NCBI RefSeq assembly: GCF_009727055.1
Contig: NC_052354.1
Coordinates: 39,090,746-39,154,745, forward strand
DNA length: 64,000 nucleotides
Direction: 5' to 3'
Origin: Benincasa hispida
Lineage: Eukaryota > Streptophyta > Magnoliopsida > Cucurbitales > Cucurbitaceae
Shown in pieces: positions 13,751-24,640 of the stretch. Position numbers and translations under genes: made by a program. Position 1 is the first letter of the stretch. Every line of letters starts with the position of its first letter. Under the pieces are notes generated by a model. It saw only the letters and a list, made by a program, of their open reading frames with translations, searched no databases and was not told where the DNA came from.

Positions 13751-14517
13751 AAACGGAAAAAGTCCCAAATGGGCAGTAGGGACATATAGAGGGAGCTTTT
13801 ATAAGGATGGGGCAAATACCTCAATTATGGAAAGACTAACAAAACAATATTCATATGTTTAGGGAATTCACTGCAAAGAGCCATGGTGTTTTGTAACTTT
13901 CCTCGTCAGGCTTCCGCTCTTGTGCCGCCCGTCTGGTGTTTAGAAACCGGCCCGAGCGGACCATTGTCCTCCCCGTCCTTGCTCGTGCACCATAACGAGA
14001 TTATCCAATAGGATGCACGGCAGAGGCTGAACTGGACCACTACGAGTATGTATTACCCAAGGCATTTTCAGAACCTACGCTCATCAAACACCCAGCATAG
14101 GCACACGTTTCGGGTTTCCTAGGCAGTACCAAACAGAAAAACAAAATAGTTCTATTCCATAAGTTGGCCGGTCGCCATTACGGCAAGGTCCGTCACACGG
14201 ACGGGTAGCTACGGGCACTTCGCTATTGTGTGTTGGGCTCTGGGGTATTTCCGGATCAGGGGTTGGGGAACGACGTGGGAGCGGGCACTTGGCCAACGGC
14301 TATGTACATATACTGGTGGATAGCACATCCAAAGGTGGCCCGCTATAGGTTATATTTAATGTAGAGGTATGCGGGCGTCGCCTAGGACCGGATAGAAGCT
14401 GGACGATATGGAGAACACTCGCGACCTTTTCCCGGAGCAGAGGACGTATTTTGGTGGGCGATTTTGAACTTCGTCAAACTCCCGCCATATTCGTCTTCGC
14501 CCCAGGTCATGAGTCAG
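13751..14517 (+). pseudogene. MATE copy A, exon 2 (scrambled)
   Basis: Aligns to copy B exon 2 (26163-26707). Shared words include AATGGGCAGT, GCAAAGAGCCATGGT, TGTGTGTTGGGCTCTGG and ATTTTGAACTTCGTCAAACT, ending at CAGGTTCCATAAA. It is 767 bases long against 545, and the frame breaks every few codons. Apparent ORFs inside it (for example 14084-14296 and 14356-14589 on the minus strand) are chance products. Confidence 0.65.
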
Positions 14518-15155
14518 GTTCCATAAAAGCTCCAACTTGTTGGTTTTCTTCCTTTCTTCAAAAATCTTTAAGATTCTACAAAAAAACAATATTCCTCATA
14601 CTAACCATTTTCGTTCCCTATCATGTTTGTTTATATTCTTTTACATATAATTAAAACTTATCATTTGGCTTTTCATTTTCATATTCGATTAAAGGCCATA
14701 ACTTATTACAGTTATGGCATATAGAAAGTACTTTTGTTAACCTCCAATCAAAACAAAATATACTTACAAAAATTCTTCTCATAAAAAAAACCTAATTATT
14801 TTAAGCCCCAGAAAATATTTGAAGTCCTTAGCAGGTTTCTTCTCAACAAAACAATCCATTGGAATAAAAAATAAAAACTTATTGACAAAAGCCAAGAGAT
14901 TTAAAGTTGGACTACAGCGATAAGAAATATATAATTAGGCTTAAATTTTCCAAAAATCTAAACATATACACACAAAAAAAATGAAAAATCTTTACTTCTT
15001 TCGCGCCTCTTTAATGTTAATAATATAACTTGCAGAAGAGGGGATTCGAGGGTAAAGTGCTTTAATTGTGGGAAAATAAATAAATATACATATTCATAGT
15101 ATCTGCTCGACTGATTTTTTTCTTTTTTTTATTTATTGAATTTTCGGAAAAACAC

Positions 15156-15292
15156 GTTTGAGATATCAAACTAGCGGGTCGAGTTGAAAGAATTAGTCAA
15201 CAAAACAAACCTGGTTATATCCATAATCAGGAGGCTTACACACTCCTCAAATCCAAAGCTTGCGAAAACATATCAGTATTTCATCAATACAG
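15156..15292 (+). pseudogene. MATE copy A, exon 3 (scrambled)
   Basis: Corresponds to copy B 27150-27236. GAGATAT, AATCCAAAGCTTG and ATCAATACAG are recognisable with inserted bases between them, 137 bases against 87. Boundaries are approximate. Confidence 0.5.
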
Positions 15293-15472
15293 AGTGCACA
15301 ATTAAGAGAACTGTTTATTTAAGTCTATAACGATACATTATATATTATATACTCGGTGTTATACATTAAAAAATTTAAATTAAAGGGGAAGGAACAACCT
15401 AAAATCATTGAACATTAATAAATAATGAAGGGCTTCTAAATTCCTAATTAGCATTAATCAATCTCTTTTTCA

Positions 15473-15536
15473 CCCTCAATACAATCTTACATGATTTACA
15501 TGATTACCCCTTGGAATCAGTGGGGTGGCAGTAGAG
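15473..15536 (+). pseudogene. MATE copy A, exon 4 (scrambled)
   Basis: Corresponds to copy B 27359-27415. CCTCAATACAATC, ACATGATTTACATGAT and CCCCTTGGAATCAGTGG are preserved with a few insertions, followed by GTTAGT as donor. No copy A exon 5-8 exists in the window, because the duplicated segment ends inside the intron 4 retrotransposon. Confidence 0.6.
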
Positions 15537-16849
15537 GTTAGTCCAACTAAAAGTATTTATTTATTGTAAAAAAAATGAATTATATTTTTAATTACTTTTT
15601 ATTACAAAATTATTTAGGACACTTATCAAATTTAAGTTTTTATAGTTTAAATGGTAGTTAGTTTTAGATTATAGGTTCGCACAACCTCCTAAATTTTGAC
15701 ATTGGCCAGATACAATTTTTACTATATTTTGACATCATACATGACATAAGTTTTTTTCAATTTAGTATAATACATAAAAAAAAAATGAACTTCGGTGCAC
15801 TTCTTATAGTTTTTAACTTATAGTTATATTGACTAAATAAAAAAAATAGGAAATGCCAATCAAATGAGAATAGCAATAATTGGAAACACATAATCGTAAT
15901 AAATGATAACTTTTAATTTCGGAAGATTAGGAAAGGATTCAGGTTTCTTCAAACATTATCACATATAATTAAAATTGAAAATGAAAAATAAAAACACACA
16001 TAAAATCTGCGAACATTTCAAGAGTCACTGTTCGACAGTAAAAAACGTACCAAACTCTCCAGGGTTCTTACGGACATCAATTCTCCGTCATCAGTATTTT
16101 TAAAATTTATTAAATTTTGTTTAGAATTTTATCTTATGTTCGTTTAAACTTGGAATTAATATTAAGAAATATTAAAATTATATTACATAGGACCTCTTTT
16201 CTATAATAGCATTTTTTAATTATAAAAAAAATTTTATAAAAACTTCTACCAACACCATCAAATGAATAAACAGGATAATAATTGTAAATTAGCAAATAAT
16301 AATTTAAATATATTATTTCTTCAATGTATGAAAAATTTCTACTAATGGAAGAACAATTAAATTCGGTACACGGGGTGGGCAAACGATAACGAAACCCTTC
16401 GAACTATAAAGATAATAATAACCACTATACTGATCGTAATACACAAAAATGAAAATTAAATCGTGTATAAAAAATATTAAAGAGAAAATGTATGAAGTAT
16501 AAGGAGGCAATTGATTAATAATATTACATAAAAATCTTATAATATGGTTGTAAGTTAATTAAAAAGGGCTCCTTACTCGTATAAAAAATTTATCTCACTT
16601 TCCTTCAACTTAAAACATACTTTTAAAGTAGGTGTCAAGACAGATCATAATCGAAACAGATATGATCAAGGGAGAATTATAGGTAAAAGGGATTTTAGAT
16701 ATGTAAAAAAAGAAGAATTTCTAATGCACCGAAACATCCTCCATTTTAATTTAGGCAAGTTCAGTCCTAAATTTAAAGACAGATATACCCAATACACATA
16801 TGTGAGAAAGTTTATTAAATTACTATCATACATAGCATGCACATATCGA

Positions 16850-19800
16850 AGGAAATTCAAGGGGCTAAGCCACCTCAAGTCTGAGGCTTAGGTCGTAATG
16901 GATGAGAAAAGGATGGGATAACCCACCTCTTCCAAACACCACACTTGGACAAAAACTACTCCCACTGATTCAAAGACAAAATTAGAATTATTATATGAAT
17001 ACCTCTAAATTATTTCAAACAAATTACTTAACACTAAAAAATTCAAACTATCTAAAAGTGATGGAAAACACACACTAAAATGAAAAAAATTTAATTTTGA
17101 TAAATTTATATCTAGATACCAATTTATTAAAAATAATAAAATATAAATATCTACAATACTCCTAAAATAAATCCATACAATTCTATATTTGCAAAACATG
17201 GATCCATTATCTTCCCTAGTAAATTTAATATCTTAAAAATAATCATATTATTCATTCATGTATCCAAATTTAAATATAATAATAAACTTCCTCCCCAAAT
17301 TTCAATTTAAATTCTATCAAATAAATAAACAGTATAAATCCTCGTAATAAATCTCGAACATATAATTCTACAAACCTACCATCATAATTAATTTTGAACC
17401 CACTTTCAAATTGACAACTAAATCCCCCTCCACAAAAAACTCGATTATAATTAGAAACATTATTTCAGAACTGAAAAATCAAATTGAAACAGCTTTCATA
17501 ACTAACTTGAAAAAGTCATTATAACCAAAATTCACTACAATTTATTGAATTTTCACATTGGTATTCATGGAGGTCTTTACAAAATAATAGTGAAAGCGCA
17601 AAACCATAAATGGACCTATATGCTCCAAATATGGAGCTCCATAAACGCAATTTATAGTGATTATAGAATAGAATAATTAGAATCTATCTCGAAAATTTAA
17701 AATTCAAATAAATTCGATAATCAAAAATTTAAATGGAACTACCAGAGTCAACCCACTTATAGCTCCAATATAAAGATTGCCAATCCACTATTCTATTGTA
17801 ACCACATGAATATTTATTGATCACATTGAAAATAATTTGAATACCAAATAATCAGTTTAAAAACCGGACCTTCCACAGAATTGTTTGTTTAATAACGGGT
17901 TGGGTCCAAAAAATGTTAGTTATATAACCCCGAATTACAGTTTTCTTGCTCCATAAAAGGGAGATACCAAAACGTGCAACTCCTGTCTATTAAAAATTAG
18001 GGTTAGATATATATTCCAATCACTAACAGATAAGAAACCAAGATTCCCTCTCTTGAACCGAATTCGCGAGACAGGTAACGGATAGACTCCCTTAGTTCAA
18101 TATTCTGGCATAATTCGGTAAAAACTTCAAGAAGAAATAATAACTCTTCTCCTATCCCCTAAAAATGACCACCCGCCCTGTAAGGGCTATCGCAGTTCCA
18201 TCTTGCACCCTATAAATCCCCCCATCGCTCTTTATCTACTACACCCCCGGTTCTTAACACTTTGGAAAAATGGGGAAGGCTTATTGGGTCAAGAAGGTGC
18301 TATTGATAGTCTAATCCAACTAATCTATGCATATATAGGAACCTTAAATTCACGAACTACACGCATGTAAAACCAACACCAAAGAAGTTCAATACCAGCT
18401 TCCTAGGCTTTCAACCCCACAAAAAAATAATTCTTAAGAAATCGAGTTAACCTATGTCATCTAACGACGAAAAATAGTTCTCCAAATCTATAAAAATATG
18501 AAACCAACGTAAATAATTATAAACACAAGTAAAAGAATGGCTTATCTTGCTATCGGATTTTCGAATCTTAATGGCACCACAACCAATCTCTATATTGATA
18601 CTCATTTTAGAGAGGACGGCCCCACCACCCACAACTCCTTCATGCCCCAATACTATGATATTGCAAAATCGAGACAACATCTCATAGTTGATAGAACCTT
18701 ACAATAAAAATTAGATTTAAACCTTAACTATTAGACTGTAGGACCATCATCAATAATTGTTTCCAGTATATTCAAAGATACAACCAAGTCTTTATGGAAG
18801 CCAGAATCACTACCTACCTAGCGACTGTTTGCTACTCTTAACTCGACTACTTTGATTCATCTTTGTCTCCAACAACTTAGACCCTAGTGATCAACACAAG
18901 CTCACTCTCCTAATAATTAATTAAACCATGCTGAATTCCTTTAGTTTTTGGGATTTAGTTCTTATAGAGCTGCCTAATTTACCAAATTACACAAATAAAA
19001 AAACAAATCATTATAGAAATTCGCATATAAACCTAATAATTGGGTCTGTATCTTATCAAATCTTTTATTAATAAATACATTAAAAATGTTTCAACTCTCT
19101 AGTAACCCAAACTACCGAGTTTTTAAGAACATACAAAACCCAACAAACTACCCACTTTGGACTAAAGAATACTCTCAGAAAGATTACAATATGAAAATAA
19201 CAATTATAAACTGTTTGAGGTTCAAATGAGCCCATGGTGAAACCAAAAACACTACATATCATAAGGAAACCTATAGAAAAAATAACAAATGAAAAAAAAC
19301 ACATAAATAATGGCCATCCCAAATAATCCATTTATTTTCTCCTACTTTGCCTGTATTACGTCTTGAGTCCTGTCCCACTAAAGTGGATCCTCGAACCATT
19401 TAGCCAAGAAAGGCCTTTTAAAGGGGATCACCAAGTTGTTTTGGTTGGGGGGGACTACCTGTGACCAATCACGTACTCTCTATTGTTAATAATTCTTTCT
19501 TGGATGAAGATAAGGTACTTCCAGCGGCTCGAACAATGTTGATTTTTTCCTGACTGTCACTTGGCTTTCATAGGTTTCCTTGAAGATTTGCAACTTGCTC
19601 TCACGGTGTATATCACCGAAACTATAGATATGACTGTGGAAAACAGGTGTGCATATATATGGTATACTACTCAACCAATATCAGTCTCCGAACTACTTCT
19701 TGAATAAGACCAAATACTTGATCTTTCGCAAAAATAAAGAGGCTATCACTTAGCAAGCTTACAATACTCATATACTTCACATTTGATGGACAGTTCAACC

Positions 19801-20463
19801 CAACTCATACATAAAAAACTTATAACCTATGAATAACTTTACCTCACAACGATATTGGCTCCCTCCATTTTAGATGAAACTGGAACCCCGAAATGCTCTA
19901 ATATTTCCCTTGGAATTCAATATTCATATCTCGGATAAGTCAGAATTCAAAGAATTCAGTAGGAATCAGAGCACCTCATAGCATGTCCATACAAATTGAG
20001 CAACATATCTATACCTCCTCGATTCATCTGAACCTGACTTCTAGGACTGCCCGTATCTCGAGAATCCTGCAGAAGTCCACTCAATGATCAATCAATCCTA
20101 GAAAATGGACTGAAATAACTACCATAGCAGCGATCCGGATTCTAACTGCCTCATAGCTAAAATAATAAATGTCGAGACCCAACGACTTCCCCGGGAGTGT
20201 AATGAAAATAATATGGCACAACATTAAAAGCTCAAACCTTACTAGGTTGCCTGCTACTGATGGATCATTCTCGTCTTCATAACTTCAACTTCTTCTGAGG
20301 TGTCTTTAGGACTTTGTTCTTAGAATTAGAACCCCATGGATCATTCTTCCACTGTTTGAAACGACCCAACTGTCCCTTTCATCCTGGGGAATGTACCATC
20401 TTTATATTTCTCACATTCTTGTTATTTATTCAAGGATTGGCCTCGATTCTTCTCCTCTTTTCA
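16850..20463 (-). pseudogene. Scrambled copy of the intron 4 Copia LTR and RNase H/RT end
   Basis: Matches copy B 28383-30930: LTR words such as GCTAAGCCACCTCAAG, TGTTTAATAACGGGTTGGGTCC and CCTATGTCATCTAACG; then the polypurine tract region near 19140-19160 (CAACAAACTACCCACTTTGG); then RNase H/reverse transcriptase sequence to about 20440. Its presence at the same intron position as in copy B means either that the duplication followed the retrotransposon insertion or that both are the same locus assembled twice. Confidence 0.65.
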
Positions 20464-21710
20464 TAATTATATCAACTTAAACCATCCTGTTTTATTTTGA
20501 TACACTTGTGAAAGTTTAGGGTTTAAATTAATATATATATTTATGAAAGTCCAAGGTTTAAATTGATACACCTATAAAAAAAAAAATTGTTTAAATTGAT
20601 ACAATTATTAGGGAGTTTAAATTGATACAACTTCAAAAGTTCAGTGTTTAAATTGATACAACTCTCAAAGTTTAAGGTTTCAATTAATATAATTCTTAGT
20701 TTAAGGTTTAAATTAATACAACTCCCAAAGTTTAAGGGTATAAATTGATATTTGCTCTAAGAAATTTAGACTTTTAACATCGATTTCTATTGAAAACTCA
20801 CTTTCAATTTTCAATATTAATACCAATTAATTAATTTAAAAATTATAATGAATTAAAATTCACTAATTTTTATTATTTTGAAATTTTATTTTAAAATTTT
20901 ACTTCGTAATTATGTTTACTTAATTAATAAAGATTAATGTCAAATACTAAAAAAAAATATTTACTAAAAAATATCAAAATTAAAAGTGTAAATCCTTAAA
21001 GATGTGACTAAATTGAAACTAAACTCAAACCTAAATGGTAATATTTGAACATTTTAAAATTTAGCAACTAAATTGAAATCCAATTAAAATTTAAGGACTA
21101 AAAATATAACATACATTTTAAAGTTCATAAATCAAATGAAAACTAGATTTAAAACATTTGAATAAAAAAGATACTTTCCCATAAAATATAAATTCATTTT
21201 TAAAAAAGCTCAAAGAGGTATGATATATATCTATTAGATATAAATTTAAAAGTTGACTGATCTACAACTTCAAGTGGATGGAGTGGGCTATTATACCTCA
21301 CTTCGTGTTTTGGACTTCAATTATAATAGTTTATACTTTTAACTATTATAATCTACAAGATTAACTATAATATCACTATTTCAATTCTGTTTTTGTTATC
21401 ATGTTTATTATTTCTTATTCATTCTATTTTTCTCTTTTTGTTATGGTGCTCTATTTCCTACGGGATTAAAATAGTCTGCACTCGATCCAAACACAAATTC
21501 TATTATAACTAAGACTATAATAGTATACACTCCGAACATAAACTATTATAACCTGTAAATTATTTATTATAATCCATAGATTATAATAATCGTGGACTAT
21601 AATAACAACAATACATATCTATAATACAAATATTAAAAGTTTAGGAAATAAAATGTAAATAACCAATATTTCCTTTTAACCCATGAATGCATCCAAGAAG
21701 TAAAATACAT
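20464..21710. other. AT-rich region upstream of MATE copy B
   Basis: From 20480 to 20750 the sequence repeats variations of AAATTGATACAACTCCCAAAGTTTAAGG, an imperfect short repeat; similar words occur near 4150 and 49680-50110. The remainder is AT-rich with TATAATAGT-like words around 21300-21610. No gene is seen. It contains the presumed promoter of copy B. Confidence 0.55.
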
Positions 21711-21718
21711 TATAAAAT
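21711..21718 (+). promoter_or_regulatory. TATA-box candidate, MATE copy B
   Basis: TATAAAAT lies 72 bases upstream of the first ATG at 21783. The same element in the same context (ACATTATAAAATGAA) lies 67 bases upstream of the copy C ATG, so it is conserved between paralogues. Core promoter role is inferred. Confidence 0.5.
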
Positions 21719-21782
21719 GAAGTTTGGCCCTTCATTGACTGTAAATTATAACTTTACACGAAAGAGAGAGAGAGAGATCGCC

Positions 21783-22057
21783 ATGGAAGAAGAGCAGACG
21801 AAGAAGCAAAAAGTCTGAAATCTCCACTGATTCCGCTGGCGCCACCACCGGGAGATGGCGGATCTTTCACGAGGGATGAGATTTGGGCGGAGGTGAAAAA
21901 GCAACTCCGATTAGCCGGGCCGCTGATGACGGTGAATCTGTTGATAAACTGTTTGCAAATGATATCGGTCATGTTCGTCGGGCATCTCGGCCAGCTCCCT
22001 CTCGCCGGCGCTTCCATGGCTACTTCCTTCGCTTCCGTCACTGGTTTCAGTCTCCTC
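21783..22057 (+). CDS. MATE copy B exon 1 (frameshifted near the start)
   Basis: The conserved frame runs from AGT at 21812 to the donor at 22058 and encodes a hydrophilic N-terminus ([12 protein letters not shown]...), a charged [11 protein letters not shown] segment, and helix 1 through [14 protein letters not shown]. The only upstream ATG (21783) is in another frame and stops at TGA 21816-21818. Compared with copy C, the stretch CAAAGTCTG reads CAAAAAGTCTG, so two extra A bases are the likely cause. No ATG lies upstream in the conserved frame before a stop at 21749. Confidence 0.75.
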
Positions 22058-24606
22058 GTATGTACCTTTCTTTTTCCCTTCTTCACCTATTTAATCAATA
22101 TCGAAAAAACTAACCATTTTACTTTTACTTGTAATATAATCTTCATAAAATTTGAGTATATAAATTAAATTCCAAACGTGATGGAGTAAAAAACTCAACT
22201 GAAAATATCGAGATTTGACCTCGAATCAAATAGTTGTTCAAATGAAAAATTGTAGTAAAAAAATATTTAATAATTCATGAACAAAAATAATATTATAATT
22301 ACTTTAAAAAAAATAGATAATAAATTAAACATTTTGAAATTTCACGAGAATCAATATATATAATACATACGTGAAAATTTGTTAAAGTGAATTTGATTTA
22401 ATGGTAATTAATATATAAATTCTATCTCTTGAGCTTGGAGATTGATCTCTCATTCTTTTAATTATTGTACTAAAAAATATATCTATAAGTTTAAGTCTTA
22501 TTTGAGATAATATCTTAAATTTTTGTTTTTAAAATTTAACGTATAAGGACTACTTTTATTTAATAAATTTTTTTAGAAACAAATTTTTATTAAAATGTTT
22601 TGGAAAACCATACAAAAAAAAAAATCTGTTATTAAAATTTGACTATGTAAAAACTATAATATATAAAGAAATGGAGAAAAGAACAAACACGAATTTTGAA
22701 AAACAAAAATAAGAAATAAGATTATTACTAAACTTGACTTTAAAGACTAGATTTAAAAATAAAAATAGAGGTCGAAATACAACCAACTTAAAAGCTCACA
22801 AAATAAAATGATTTTTTTTAGTTCAATAGATACAAAATAATGAATTATAAAAATTTGAGTCTAAGATTCCAAAAAATTAATTGCATGTCAATTGTGGTTG
22901 AGTTATACTTTCAACGTTAAAATGACTAAATAAGAGTTAAAAAAAAAAGAGATGAAAACTAATCATGATAATATATATATATTTTAATTGATCTCGACCT
23001 ACCAGTCTGTATAAGGACAATTATTTAATTAGTTCAAAATACGTAGTTCCAAAAGACTATTCTAACTTATTGTCGAGAAAAAAAATTGATATTCTAACTT
23101 TTTGTCAAAAAAAATATTGCTAATCTAACTTATTGTAAAAAAAAATTGCTATTTTAACCATCACCTTATTTTATTCTTTCCTCTACAGTTATTTATTTAT
23201 TTATTTTTCCTTCATTTTGAGTTATTATTATTATTTAGATATTTTTCTTCTCTCGAGAAGTGTGCCTTTCTAGTTTATTGCATGATATTTTTAGTTTTCG
23301 AGAAAAAGGCACTTTTTGTTAAAGGAAAAAAATAAAGTCAAATTAATATATTTAGGATATTTTACTATTTTTTATGTTGTCTACGGAATTTTAAAATGAA
23401 TACTTTAGTATGTGAAGCTTAAAAGTTGTTATAAATAATCTTAGTTTATTTTAACTCGTTAATTATTATTGTATTCATTTTAAAATTATAAGAACTAAAT
23501 AGAAAGAAAGTCCTAAACTTCATTGATAAAAAATGTGTTATGCTTAAAAAAAATGCTACTATGTCATAACAAAACCATTATTAAATATAAAGTCTTTTTT
23601 TATAAATTAAATTAGTTTCGGTTTGAAAATATCAAACTTTTAGTGCTTGTTTTTAATTAGATTAAGGTACAACTTTTGTGGTTACCGTCATTTAATTTTT
23701 AGACTTTCAAAAATATTTAATAGATCCTTCAAACTTTCCATTTTTCATTAATCTTAGTAAGATGTTCTCTATCCTGTATGAATACTTTTCTTTTTATTAA
23801 TTATTTCCTAATGAAGTTATTTTTCCAAAAAAAAAAATCTAATATATCCTTTTTTTCACTTTTAAACTTTGTATCTAATTGATAATTGATATATAATCGA
23901 AGTATGTATATTTGGCCTCTGAATTGTAAAAATTAGTGACATAGTAACATTTTTTTGTTCCTAAGTTTTGAGAAATATGTATATTTGGTCTCTGAATTGT
24001 AAAAACATATCTTTTTAGTCCATAAGTTTTCAAAAAGATAATTACTTTTTTACGATATGACTAAATGCATCTATTATAAAAAAAAACTCATAATTTAAAA
24101 ATATATTTTGAAAATTCAGAGATCAAACACGCCTACTCTTCAAAAATTCGGATACTAAATACATAGTTTTTCAATTTTTTTTTTTTACAATTACTCGACT
24201 TATTATATATAAATTTTAAGTTATGTTTAATAAAATCTGAGTTTTTAATGTTATGTCTAATAGATAGGTAAATACAAGAAAATAGTCTTATTAGACCATT
24301 TTTAAAGTTCATAGCGTAATAACCTTAGATTTAAGTTCCATTAATGGGAATTTAAAAAATGATACGTAAAAAATGGAATAAGAAAATGAGATTTCATTTT
24401 TATTCTTTTAAATGATAAATAATAACTCAATTATTGAGTCCGTGACGAAGATCTGAACAAGGCAGAGACAGACTGGGGAATGTTACATAATCGATTGCAA
24501 TTTTTAATTTAAAATTTCAATTATATATATTTTTGTCTATTTGGATTAAAGAAATAAAATCTATGCAAAATCAAAGTGGCTAACACGTGTTTCCAGCAAG
24601 TTTAGT

Positions 24607-24640
<34 letters not shown>

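Larger units (their letters stand above)
7570..20463 (+). repeat. Indel-riddled direct copy of 21729-30930 (MATE copy A)
   Basis: Waypoints run in the same order as the clean segment: 8080 to 21970, 9641 to 23255, 10470 to 23838, 11360 to 24428, 12550 to 25271, 13769 to 26169, 15473 to 27359, 16860 to 28383, 18430 to 29515, 19400 to 30170, 20350 to 30860. Between 8080 and 20350 the copy is about 1.38 times longer, almost all from scattered short insertions in exons, introns and retrotransposon alike. It stops inside the Copia reverse transcriptase, and clean sequence resumes at 20464. I infer an uncorrected long-read or bad-consensus gap fill. A real decayed tandem duplicate is the alternative. 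Confidence 0.85.

Noticed and set aside
14084..14589. Minus-strand frames with Pro/Arg-rich text
   Set aside because: They lie over scrambled exon 2 of copy A and change completely when compared with the clean copy.
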